In this document: piece by piece, positions 6,740-14,566 of the stretch
Layout: each line of letters opens with the position of its first letter
Numbering within the stretch: the stretch's first letter is position 1
Assembly: GCF_938020365.1 (NCBI RefSeq)
Contig: NZ_CALIIB010000015.1
Span: 1 to 24,697 of the forward strand
From: an uncultured Streptococcus sp.
GTDB taxonomy: Bacteria > Bacillota > Bacilli > Lactobacillales > Streptococcaceae
DNA length: 24,697 nt
Direction: 5' to 3'
Notes under the pieces: model-generated
The model's database searches: none
Told to the model about the DNA's origin: nothing
The model's input: the letters and a program-made list of their open reading frames with translations, nothing else
Position numbers and translations under genes: made by a program

Positions 6740-8716
6740 ATGAAGAAGACAATCTTTAAAATTGCCATTTCATTAATGGCAATTATGCTCTTACCTATCC
6801 AAGCTGTGCAAGCCTGCTGTGGCTTCATTATTGGTCGGCATTTGACTAAGGATGGATCAACACTTTTTGGTCGTACAGAAGACTATCCTTACTACCCGAA
6901 TGGTGGCAAGCACAACAAAAATTATGTTGTTGTGGAAGCTAAGAAATATAAGGAAGGCGACCAGATTGTGGATGAGTCCAATGGTTTCACCTATCCACGT
7001 GCAGCCAGCGAAATGAAATATACTGCAACCTATGATTCTGCGCGTGGTGATGGTAGTAACGGTGCTTTTGGAGAACATGGCTTTAATGAAGCAGGTGTTT
7101 CTATGTCGTCCACAGTCACAGCAATTCCAAATAAGAAGGTTCTTGAAAAAGACCCTCTGAAAGCAGATGGCTTGGCAGAAGCTGCTATGCTAGATGTGGT
7201 TCTGCCACGTGCCAAAACAGCTCGTGAAGCAATCGAGTTGCTTGGAAAAGTCATTCAAGAAAAGGGCTCTGCTGAAGGGAACACAGTGGTGGTTGCCGAT
7301 CAAAAAGAGACTTGGTACATGGAAATCTTGTCTGGTCACCAATACGTAGCCGTGAAAGTGCCTGAAGATAAGTACGCAGTATTTGCTAATACTTATTACC
7401 TTGGCCATGTAGATTTGAAGGACAAAGAAAATGTTATTGCTTCTGAAGATGTAGAGAAAGTAGCCAAAGAAGCAGGAAACTACAAGACAGATAAAGATGG
7501 CAATTTCCACATTGCTAAATCATACGGACCAGAAAAATACGCAGAAGGCGACCGTTCTCGTACGTATGCAGGAATCACACTGCTTGATCCAAAATCTAAA
7601 ATTACTTACGAAGATGAGGAGTACGAACTTTTCCGCTCTCCAACAGATCCAAACAAGAAATTTACTCTTGAAGACGCCTTTGCTTTGCAACGAAACCGCT
7701 TTGAACATCTGAATGGCCGTTTCGTACCCGATGATCAAATTGGCGTTAAGAAACAAGGTGATGATGGGGCAAATGATGCTGTTCGGAAAGATCAGTACAA
7801 ATACGCCCTAGGTAATGAAAATGTGATCGATGCCCATGTCTACCAGATTGATCCGAAACTGCCAAAATCTTTCGGTGGTAAAGTTTGGCTCGGTTTGGGA
7901 CCATCACGCAATACACCATACGTGCCTTTCTACGGTAACGTTCAGGATACTTACAAGGCCTTCAAGCCACAGACAGCTACTTATGATCCAAACTCATGGT
8001 ACTGGACAGTATGGCATATTGACCAAATGGCTATCAAGAACCAAGATATCTTTGGCAAGAGTGTTCAAGACCATTGGAAAGAGTTGGAAAAACAATGGAT
8101 TATTGAGCAAAAAGCAAGAGATGATAAATATGCTGCTTTGAAAGGAAATGAAGAAGCTGCGAAGGCTGCAGAATCAGAAGTAACCAATGAAGCTTTAGCT
8201 AGATCTGAGCGTCTATTTGGATATTTCAAAAACTATGAAGCTCAAATGCAGGCCCAATTAGCAGCAGCTGGACGTAAAGATGATCCATATAGAGCGTCTC
8301 TTCCTGATGATTATAAGGAACCATCTACTCCAGAAAAAGAACCTGAAAAGGAATCAGAGAAACCAGCTCCTGGTCAAGAACCAGAGAAGAAGCCAGAAGA
8401 TCCAGCTCCTAGTCCAGAGCCAGAAAAAACTCCAGACACAACAGTTGCAAATGCAGCAGGCAATCCAAATAACCGCTTTGGCTATGCGGCTACAAAAGGT
8501 AAGATAACAAGTGTCCAAGTCTTTGAGCAACCAAAATCATACGGTGAAGCTCCTATTTCAGAGCCAGAAAAAACTCCACAAACCACAGTTGTCAATACAG
8601 CAGGCAATCCAAATAACCGCTTTGGTTATGCGGCAAGTTCGGAAGGTGGAAAAAATTTCAAGAATGTAGAATCATTCCCTAACACTAACTACTCTTCCAA
8701 CCAAGACAATAAGTAA
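6740..8716 (+). CDS. Secreted C69-family dipeptidase with a repeat-bearing C-terminal tail
   Basis: Exported N-terminal-nucleophile dipeptidase (peptidase C69/PepD type). Residues 1-25 form a signal peptide ending in QAVQA. Cleavage there would leave Cys26 as the new N-terminus; it aligns with the nucleophile Cys of lactic acid bacterial PepD (C, five residues, G, then DGST; here followed by GRTEDYP). The catalytic region extends to about residue 510. A Pro/Glu/Lys-rich linker (about 527-565) follows, then two copies of a 25-residue unit (560-584 and 608-632) containing the shared core AGNPNNRFGYAA. There is no LPXTG anchor. At 658 residues it is well above the roughly 470-residue cytoplasmic PepD enzymes. 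It probably supplies amino acids from extracellular peptides; the tail may attach the enzyme to the cell wall (inference). Expression looks CcpA-repressed. Confidence 0.88.
   Translation: MKKTIFKIAISLMAIMLLPIQAVQACCGFIIGRHLTKDGSTLFGRTEDYPYYPNGGKHNKNYVVVEAKKYKEGDQIVDESNGFTYPRAASEMKYTATYDSARGDGSNGAFGEHGFNEAGVSMSSTVTAIPNKKVLEKDPLKADGLAEAAMLDVVLPRAKTAREAIELLGKVIQEKGSAEGNTVVVADQKETWYMEILSGHQYVAVKVPEDKYAVFANTYYLGHVDLKDKENVIASEDVEKVAKEAGNYKTDKDGNFHIAKSYGPEKYAEGDRSRTYAGITLLDPKSKITYEDEEYELFRSPTDPNKKFTLEDAFALQRNRFEHLNGRFVPDDQIGVKKQGDDGANDAVRKDQYKYALGNENVIDAHVYQIDPKLPKSFGGKVWLGLGPSRNTPYVPFYGNVQDTYKAFKPQTATYDPNSWYWTVWHIDQMAIKNQDIFGKSVQDHWKELEKQWIIEQKARDDKYAALKGNEEAAKAAESEVTNEALARSERLFGYFKNYEAQMQAQLAAAGRKDDPYRASLPDDYKEPSTPEKEPEKESEKPAPGQEPEKKPEDPAPSPEPEKTPDTTVANAAGNPNNRFGYAATKGKITSVQVFEQPKSYGEAPISEPEKTPQTTVVNTAGNPNNRFGYAASSEGGKNFKNVESFPNTNYSSNQDNK
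8417..8634 (+). repeat. Two 74-bp direct repeats encoding the dipeptidase tail units
   Basis: Copies lie at 8417-8490 and 8561-8634. Both begin GAGCCAGAAAAAACTCCA and end in a nearly identical stretch (GCAGGCAATCCAAATAACCG onward), differing at only a few bases. They encode EPEKTP, a variable TTV segment, then AGNPNNRFGYAA. A 70-bp spacer separates them. Such close identity suggests recent duplication or homogenisation. Confidence 0.85.
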
Positions 8717-8732
8717 GTGAATAGTTTATAAG

Positions 8733-8761
8733 AAAACACCTAGTAAATCTAGGTGTTTTTT
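8733..8761 (+). terminator. Rho-independent terminator after the dipeptidase gene
   Basis: AAAACACCTAG (8733-8743) pairs with CTAGGTGTTTT (8749-8759), followed by TT. The convergent galU transcript also meets this palindrome, and the A tract on its left side gives a modest T run on the minus strand, so it may act both ways. Confidence 0.88.
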
Positions 8762-8813
8762 GTATAGTGTTAAAAGCTGTTGCATTAGCTAATCTATTGC
8801 TTGTGCACTTCTA

Positions 8814-9716
8814 TTATTTTTTCGTTTTCTTATCTAATTTTTTGCCTAAATCGATAATGTACTGTTTCAAATCGTCTTTGACTTGAGGGTGTTTGAGGGC
8901 ATAATCGATAGAAGTTTTCATGAAGCCAAATTTGTCGCCGACATCATAGCGGTCGCCTTTGAATTCACGGGCAAAAACGCGCTGAGTCTTGTTGAGGGTA
9001 TCGATGGCATCAGTCAGTTGAATTTCATTGCCAGCGCCGGGAGTTTGTTTTTCCAAAATTTCAAAAATTTCTGGCGTTAGCAGGTAGCGTCCGATAATGG
9101 CCAAATCACTTGGTGCATCCTCTGGTGCTGGTTTTTCGACGAATTTTTCAACGCTGTAGAGGCCATTGACGCCTTCGCCTTGCGGTGCAATAACGCCATA
9201 AGCAGAGACTTCTTCGTGAGGAACCTGCATAACTGCAATTGTAGACGCGTGGGTTGCTGCGTAGTCATCCATGAGTTGTTTGGTGAGTGGCACTGCCTTG
9301 TCATTGGTAATGTCCATCAAATCATCACCCAGCATGACCACAAAAGGTTCATTTCCGACAAAGGCTTTAGCTTGTAAAACAGCATCCCCTAGTCCACGTG
9401 GATGACTCTGACGAATGAAATGCAAGCCAATACCAGTGGTTTCATCCACCAACTTAAGCAAGTCGTTCTTGCCCTTTTCTTTGAGGTTGTATTCTAATTC
9501 AAAGTTGGAGTCAAAGTGGTCCTCGATGGAGCGTTTTGACTTCCCTGTGACAACTAGAATGTCTTTGATTCCAGATTTGAGAGCTTCCTCGACGATAAAC
9601 TGAATAGTTGGTTTGTCAACGATCGGCAGCATTTCCTTGGCCAGTGCCTTAGTGGCTGGCAAGAAGCGGGTTCCGAGACCGGCTGCAGGGATGACTGCTT
9701 TTCTGACTTTTGGCAT
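8814..9716 (-). CDS. galU: UTP--glucose-1-phosphate uridylyltransferase
   Basis: Makes UDP-glucose from UTP and glucose-1-phosphate for capsule, glycolipid, teichoic acid and galactose metabolism. The nucleotidyltransferase signature AAGLGTRFLPATKALAKEM (11-29) is intact, as are MLGDDLMD, the VEKPAPEDAPS region and the C-terminal GDRYDVGDKFGF sugar-binding motif. The 300-residue length matches streptococcal GalU. It lies 30 bases downstream of gpsA with an AAAGGAG site and is probably cotranscribed with it. Confidence 0.97.
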   Translation of the reverse strand: MPKVRKAVIPAAGLGTRFLPATKALAKEMLPIVDKPTIQFIVEEALKSGIKDILVVTGKSKRSIEDHFDSNFELEYNLKEKGKNDLLKLVDETTGIGLHFIRQSHPRGLGDAVLQAKAFVGNEPFVVMLGDDLMDITNDKAVPLTKQLMDDYAATHASTIAVMQVPHEEVSAYGVIAPQGEGVNGLYSVEKFVEKPAPEDAPSDLAIIGRYLLTPEIFEILEKQTPGAGNEIQLTDAIDTLNKTQRVFAREFKGDRYDVGDKFGFMKTSIDYALKHPQVKDDLKQYIIDLGKKLDKKTKK

Positions 9717-9746
9717 AAATTTCTCCTTTATAAAAAATACTGTAAA

Positions 9747-10763
9747 TTAAGACCACTCATTTTCAGCTTTGAATTCGTTATTCATCATATCATGAATGGC
9801 ATCTTTGATATCATGGCCGTCATAGATAACCTTGTAGATGGCCTGAGTGATAGGCATATAGACACCGAGCTCCTGAGCCAGTTCGTAGGCAGCCTTGGTG
9901 GTAGAGATTCCTTCGATAACCATACCCATATTGGCTTCAATATCAGCCAGTTTCTCGCCGCGACCCAGCGCATCTCCGGCCCGCCAGTTGCGAGAATGGA
10001 TAGAGGTTCCTGTGACAATCAAGTCGCCGACACCAGAAAGACCGCTGTAAGTCAGAGGGCTGGCTCCCAGTTTGACACCAAGCCGGGTAATTTCAGCTAG
10101 CCCGCGTGTGATGATGGCAGCTTTGGCATTGTCACCGTAGCCCAGTCCGTGGAGAGCTCCAGCTCCAACTGCGATGATATTTTTCAGAGCACCTGCTGTT
10201 TCCACTCCGACGACATCGGTATTGGTGTAGAGGCGGAAGTAGTGGTTGCTGAAGAGTTCCTGCACATATTTAGCGGTTTCGAGGTCCTTAGATGCTGCGG
10301 TAATCAGAGTAATGTCGCGAACAATAGTTTCCTCAGCGTGGCTAGGACCTGAGACAACGACAATCTCACTGCGCAAGTCTGCAGGGATTTCCTCTTCCAG
10401 AATAGTCGAAATTCGTTTGTGGCTGTTAGGCTCCAGTCCCTTGGATGCATGCATGATTTTTACCTTGTGATCTAAGGTTTGCGCAACTTGTTTGGCTACC
10501 AGACGGGTCACCTTGGTCGGCACGACAAAAAGTACAGCATCTACGTTTGCTAGAGCATCTTTCAAGTCATGATAAGCCTTAATTTCCTCGCTTAGAACCA
10601 CATCTTTGAAATAGCGTTTGTTTGTATGCTGGTGATTGATCTCGTCAATCTGCTCTGCAATATTGCCCCAAATCCGGACTTCATGGCCATTATCATTGAG
10701 GACTTGCGACAGAGCCGTTCCCCACGAACCAGGACCAATCACAGCAATTCGTTGTTTATCCAT
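9747..10763 (-). CDS. gpsA: Glycerol-3-phosphate dehydrogenase [NAD(P)+]
   Basis: Reduces dihydroxyacetone phosphate to sn-glycerol-3-phosphate for phospholipid and lipoteichoic acid synthesis. The Rossmann motif IAVIGPGSWGTAL is at residues 6-18; ETAGALKNIIAVGAG and GLGYGDNAKAAIITRG are the family's catalytic/substrate motifs. I start at ATG 10763 because it has AAGGAG at ideal spacing and gives the usual N-terminus MDKQRIAVIGPGSWG and 338 residues. A TTG at 10799 would only add an atypical 12-residue extension that includes the ribosome binding site. Operon with galU. Confidence 0.96.
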   Translation of the reverse strand: MDKQRIAVIGPGSWGTALSQVLNDNGHEVRIWGNIAEQIDEINHQHTNKRYFKDVVLSEEIKAYHDLKDALANVDAVLFVVPTKVTRLVAKQVAQTLDHKVKIMHASKGLEPNSHKRISTILEEEIPADLRSEIVVVSGPSHAEETIVRDITLITAASKDLETAKYVQELFSNHYFRLYTNTDVVGVETAGALKNIIAVGAGALHGLGYGDNAKAAIITRGLAEITRLGVKLGASPLTYSGLSGVGDLIVTGTSIHSRNWRAGDALGRGEKLADIEANMGMVIEGISTTKAAYELAQELGVYMPITQAIYKVIYDGHDIKDAIHDMMNNEFKAENEWS

Positions 10764-10821
10764 CTTTTCTCCTTGTACGAGACCTATAAAAGGACTCAAT
10801 CAATTTAGAGTTATTTATTAT

Positions 10822-10830
10822 ATTGTACCA
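10822..10830 (-). promoter_or_regulatory. Possible extended -10 promoter for gpsA-galU
   Basis: On the minus strand the sequence reads TGGTACAAT, an extended -10 (TG, one base, TACAAT), about 60 bases before the gpsA start. An overlapping TATAAT lies just downstream. No clear -35 is seen. It lies back to back with the patA promoter. Confidence 0.45.
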
Positions 10831-10852
10831 TATAATAACTGAAATTTCTTAC

Positions 10853-10880
10853 TTGACATTGTTTTTATCTATGATATAGT
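10853..10880 (+). promoter_or_regulatory. Promoter of patAB
   Basis: TTGACA (10853-10858), 16-base spacer, TATAGT (10875-10880), with an extended TG at 10872-10873. This is one of the strongest promoters in the window by consensus. It gives a short leader with a GAGGAGG ribosome site before the ATG at 10921. Confidence 0.82.
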
Positions 10881-10920
10881 AAGGAAGCTAAACAAAGTTA
10901 AAAATCTACGAGGAGGAATT

Positions 10921-12627
10921 ATGTTCAGAAAAGCTTTATCAGCCTATAAATTATTTATCTTTTTATCTCTTCTTATGACATCGCTGATGCTGGCTAGCTC
11001 GCTGTTGCAACCCCTGTATCTCAAAGATGTTTTGAATGCTCTTTTATCAGGAGATCGGGAAGAAATCTATCGTTTAGGGGCTTGGTTGCTGGGCTTTGGT
11101 CTAGTCGGCTTACTTGCTGGCGGTGCAAATGTGACTCTGGCAGCCTATATTGCTCAAGGTGTGTCGTCAGATTTACGTGAAAAAACCTTTCGGAAAATCC
11201 AGACCTTCTCTTATGCCAATATTGAACAGTTCAATGCGGGGAATCTCGTCGTCCGAATGACCAACGACATCAACCAAGTGCAAAATTTGGTCATGATGAT
11301 GTTCCAGATTTTATTCCGCCTACCTATTTTATTTTTAGGTTCCTTTATTTTGGCGGTGGTGACCATTCCTTCCTTGTGGTGGGTCATTGTCCTGATGGTC
11401 TTTTTGGTCTTCTTTTTGACAGGAGTGATGATGGGCTTGATGGGTCCACGCTTTGCCAAATTCCAAGTTCTCTTAGAAAAGATCAATGCGATTGCCAAAG
11501 AAAATCTGCGTGGCGTCCGTGTCGTCAAATCTTTCGTGCAGGAGAGAGAGCAGTATCAGAAATTTACGCAAGTTTCAGATGAACTCCTAGAGCAAAATCT
11601 CTTTATTGGCTATGCCTTTTCGATCGTTCAACCAATGATGATGATCGTCGGCTATGGAGCTGTCTATCTGACCATGTGGCTCTTGTCTAGCATGATACAG
11701 ATGGATCCAGGCTTGGTTAGCTCGATTGTTTCTTTCATTTCTTATTTGAATCAAATCATGTTTACTATCATCATGGTTGGCTTTTTGGGCAATACCGTTA
11801 CGCGTGCCATGGTATCGATTCGGCGGATCAAGGAGGTCTTGGATACAGAGCCAGCGATGACCTTCAAGAATGAAGCTGAAGAAGATCTGGAAGGTAGTCT
11901 GGTCTTTGACCATGTGACCTTTACCTATCCGACAGATACAGAGCCTATGCTCAAGGATATTAGCTTTGAAGTTAAACCGGGAGAGATGATTGGTGTTGTC
12001 GGAGCGACAGGAGCAGGAAAATCAACTCTGGCCCAGCTCATTCCACGTCTTTTTGATCCTCAGGAAGGCTCCATCAAAATTGGTGGCAAGGACTTGCGAG
12101 ATATTAGTGAAGCTTCGCTGAGAAAAAATGTCTCCATCGTTCTGCAAAAAGCTATTTTATTTAAGGGGACGATTGCGGACAATCTGCGTCAAGGAAAGCA
12201 AAATGCTAGCCTGCCAGAGTTAGAACAGGCGGCGCGCATTGCTCAGGCAAGCGAATTTATCAATCGCATGGAAGATACCTACAACAGCCAAGTCGAAGAA
12301 CGGGGAAATAATTTCTCCGGCGGACAAAAGCAGAGAATGTCCATCGCGCGTGGTGTCGTCAGCAATCCTAATATTCTTATCCTAGATGACTCGACTTCAG
12401 CTCTGGATGCCAAGTCCGAAAAACTGGTCCAAGAGGCGCTGAACAAGGATTTGAAGGGAACTACAACCATCATCATTGCCCAGAAGATTAGCTCCGTTGT
12501 TCATGCGGACAAGATTTTGGTGCTAGATCAAGGGCGTTTGATTGGCCAAGGTAGACACGCAGACTTGGTTGCTACAAATGATGTCTACCGAGAAATTTAT
12601 GAGACTCAAAAAGGAAAGGAGGACTAA
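10921..12627 (+). CDS. patA: Heterodimeric ABC exporter subunit, PatA-like, with degenerate ATP site
   Basis: Half-transporter with six membrane helices fused to an ATPase domain (membrane region about 15-300, ATPase about 330-565). I recognise it as the counterpart of pneumococcal PatA, which with PatB exports fluoroquinolones and dyes. Walker A is GATGAGKST (361-369) and the signature FSGGQ (465-469). The residue after Walker B is Asp490 instead of the catalytic Glu (LDDSTSALD), and the H-loop has Gln521 instead of His (IIAQKISS). These are the hallmarks of the non-catalytic half of a heterodimeric exporter, not a disruption. The stop lies one base before patB. The natural substrate is not known from the sequence. 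Confidence 0.92.
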   Translation: MFRKALSAYKLFIFLSLLMTSLMLASSLLQPLYLKDVLNALLSGDREEIYRLGAWLLGFGLVGLLAGGANVTLAAYIAQGVSSDLREKTFRKIQTFSYANIEQFNAGNLVVRMTNDINQVQNLVMMMFQILFRLPILFLGSFILAVVTIPSLWWVIVLMVFLVFFLTGVMMGLMGPRFAKFQVLLEKINAIAKENLRGVRVVKSFVQEREQYQKFTQVSDELLEQNLFIGYAFSIVQPMMMIVGYGAVYLTMWLLSSMIQMDPGLVSSIVSFISYLNQIMFTIIMVGFLGNTVTRAMVSIRRIKEVLDTEPAMTFKNEAEEDLEGSLVFDHVTFTYPTDTEPMLKDISFEVKPGEMIGVVGATGAGKSTLAQLIPRLFDPQEGSIKIGGKDLRDISEASLRKNVSIVLQKAILFKGTIADNLRQGKQNASLPELEQAARIAQASEFINRMEDTYNSQVEERGNNFSGGQKQRMSIARGVVSNPNILILDDSTSALDAKSEKLVQEALNKDLKGTTTIIIAQKISSVVHADKILVLDQGRLIGQGRHADLVATNDVYREIYETQKGKED

Positions 12628-12628
12628 T

Positions 12629-14407
12629 ATGAAGACAGCAAAATTTTTCTGGCAATATTTCAAACAGTATAAACTGGCCTTTTTGGTCGTCATGATTATG
12701 ATTGTCATCTCTACGGTTTTACAGGTTCTCTTTCCGATTTTTACTGGTCTCGCCATCAGTGAGCTGGTGGAGTTGGGCAGTGCTTTTGCGAGTGGCAAGC
12801 TTGCTTCAGGTGATGTTTCGGCCTTTGCTACTTTCCAAGGAATCATGTGGAATTTAGCGCTGGCTTTCATCTTCCTTTCGCTATCGAGCTTGATCTACAT
12901 GCTGCTGATGAGTCGAATTATCTCTTACTCAACCAATGAAATGCGCAAGGGGCTCTTTGGAAAATTAGCTCGCTTGACCGTTTCCTTCTTTGACCGCCAT
13001 CAAGATGGAGATATCTTGTCGCGTTTTACCAGTGATTTGGATAATATCTTGCAGGCTTTCAACGAGAGTCTAGTCCAAGTGATGAGCAATATCGCTCTCT
13101 ACATCGGCCTGATTATCATCATGTTTATGCGGCATGCGACCTTGGCTTGGGTGACGATTGCCAGTACGCCAGTAGCCATCATTGTTTTGGTGTCTATCGT
13201 CAAGCTGGCTCGCAAGTACACAGACTTGCAGCAAAAAGAAGTCGGTCAGCTCAATGCTTATATGGATGAGACGATTTCCGGCCAGAAGGTAGTCATTGTG
13301 CAGGGAATGCAAGAAGAAGTCATCAAAGGCTTTGTCCAGCAAAATGATAAGGTTCGGTCAGCTACTTTCAAAGGACGCGCTTTTGCTGGCTTGCTCTTTC
13401 CTGTCATGAACGGAATGAGCCTGATCAATACGGCTATCGTAATTTTTGTGGGTTCAGCCATTATGCTCAATGATCCTACTGTGAAGACCTCAGTAGCCAT
13501 TGGTCTGATTTCAACCTTTACACAGTTTTCTCAACAATACTATCAGCCCATCATTCAGGTTGCGGCAAGCTGGGGAAGCCTGCAGCTGGCTTTCACTGGT
13601 GCGGATCGGATTCAGGAAATGTTTGATGCGCCTGAGGAAGTGCGCCCGCAGAATGCACCAGCCTTTACCGAGCTGAGAGAAGGAGTCGAGATAAAGCATG
13701 TGGATTTCTCTTATGTCGAAGGTAAGCCGATTTTGAAAGATGTTTCCATTTCAGCGCCAAAAGGCAAGATGATTGCCGTTGTAGGACCGACAGGATCGGG
13801 CAAGACGACCATTATGAACCTGATCAATCGTTTTTACGATGTGGATAAGGGCAGTATCGAATTTGACGGACGTGATATCCGAGACTATGACTTGGATAGC
13901 TTGCGCAGTCATGTAGGTATCGTTTTGCAAGATTCTGTCTTGTTCAGCGGAACCATTCGAGACAATATCCGATTTGGAGTGCCGGATGCCAGTCAGGAGA
14001 TGGTTGAAATCGCTGCGCGTGCTACCCATATTCACGAGTATATTGAAAGCTTGCCTGATAAATACGACACAATCGTAGATGATGATCAAAACATCTTTTC
14101 AACAGGTCAAAAGCAATTGATTTCGATCGCTCGAACCCTTTTGACCGATCCTCAAGTGCTGATCTTGGATGAGGCTACCTCCAATGTTGATACGGTGACC
14201 GAGAGCAAGATCCAGAGCGCGATGGAGGCTATTGTGGCAGGCCGAACCAGCTTTGTCATCGCTCACCGCTTAAAGACCATATTGAATGCGGACCAGATTA
14301 TTGTCTTAAAAGATGGGGAAGTCATTGAAAGAGGCAATCATCATGAATTGCTGCATCTAGGTGGCTTCTATTCGGAGCTCTACCACAATCAATTTGTATT
14401 TGAATAA
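12629..14407 (+). CDS. patB: Heterodimeric ABC exporter subunit, PatB-like, with consensus ATP site
   Basis: Partner of PatA: 592 residues, membrane domain about 15-315, ATPase domain about 345-590. Walker A is GPTGSGKTT (386-394), Walker B ends LDEATS with Glu515, and the H-loop His546 is present (VIAHRLKT), so this subunit carries the hydrolysing residues. Its own signature is FSTGQ (Thr492 in place of Gly), which faces the PatA Walker site and completes the degenerate composite. The C-terminus (FYSELYHNQFVFE) is very like pneumococcal PatB. I start at ATG 12629, which has AAAGGAGG just upstream overlapping the patA end; reading open from 12542 would only overlap patA. Confidence 0.93.
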   Translation: MKTAKFFWQYFKQYKLAFLVVMIMIVISTVLQVLFPIFTGLAISELVELGSAFASGKLASGDVSAFATFQGIMWNLALAFIFLSLSSLIYMLLMSRIISYSTNEMRKGLFGKLARLTVSFFDRHQDGDILSRFTSDLDNILQAFNESLVQVMSNIALYIGLIIIMFMRHATLAWVTIASTPVAIIVLVSIVKLARKYTDLQQKEVGQLNAYMDETISGQKVVIVQGMQEEVIKGFVQQNDKVRSATFKGRAFAGLLFPVMNGMSLINTAIVIFVGSAIMLNDPTVKTSVAIGLISTFTQFSQQYYQPIIQVAASWGSLQLAFTGADRIQEMFDAPEEVRPQNAPAFTELREGVEIKHVDFSYVEGKPILKDVSISAPKGKMIAVVGPTGSGKTTIMNLINRFYDVDKGSIEFDGRDIRDYDLDSLRSHVGIVLQDSVLFSGTIRDNIRFGVPDASQEMVEIAARATHIHEYIESLPDKYDTIVDDDQNIFSTGQKQLISIARTLLTDPQVLILDEATSNVDTVTESKIQSAMEAIVAGRTSFVIAHRLKTILNADQIIVLKDGEVIERGNHHELLHLGGFYSELYHNQFVFE

Positions 14408-14421
14408 ATGTTTACAGAAAC

Positions 14422-14454
14422 GGAGGTATTCCATGAGAATGCCTTTGTTTTTTG
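14422..14454 (+). terminator. Rho-independent terminator after patB
   Basis: AGGTATTC (14424-14431) pairs with GAATGCCT (14437-14444) through one G-T pair and a 5-base loop, then TTGTTTTTTG. The same bases mimic a ribosome site plus ATG. Confidence 0.75.
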
Positions 14455-14492
14455 TTTTTGCTATTCATTTATTACAGGATTCAAGAAACGTT

Positions 14493-14520
14493 TTGATTTT
14501 TCGCTTGATTATAATATAAT
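14493..14520 (+). promoter_or_regulatory. Promoter of the levQ-levT sensor operon
   Basis: TTGATT (14493-14498), 16-base spacer, TATAAT (14515-14520), 47 bases before the levQ ATG. The ribosome site is AGGAG about 8 bases before the start. No copies of the dyad found before levD are seen here, so the sensor genes do not look autoregulated through that motif. Confidence 0.7.
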
Positions 14521-14566
14521 AAACGTAAGTGAACTGTTAATAAGTATAGGTGACTAGGAGATAGAA

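Noticed and set aside
10764..10799. N-terminal extension of GpsA from TTG 10799
   Set aside because: The added 12 residues are not family-like and include the ribosome site of the ATG at 10763.
12542..12628. N-terminal extension of PatB inside patA
   Set aside because: Non-ATG start, overlaps patA, and the ATG at 12629 has a strong AAAGGAGG and gives the family N-terminus.
14482..14497. Possible cre site near the levQ promoter (AAGAAACGTTTTGA)
   Set aside because: About three mismatches at fixed cre positions; too weak to claim.
14433..14519. 28-codon frame (MRMPLFFVFAIH...) with GGAGG six bases upstream
   Set aside because: Its ribosome site and first codons are the arms and loop of the patB terminator stem, and the Phe-rich part is the T run. 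The frame is a by-product of that structure.
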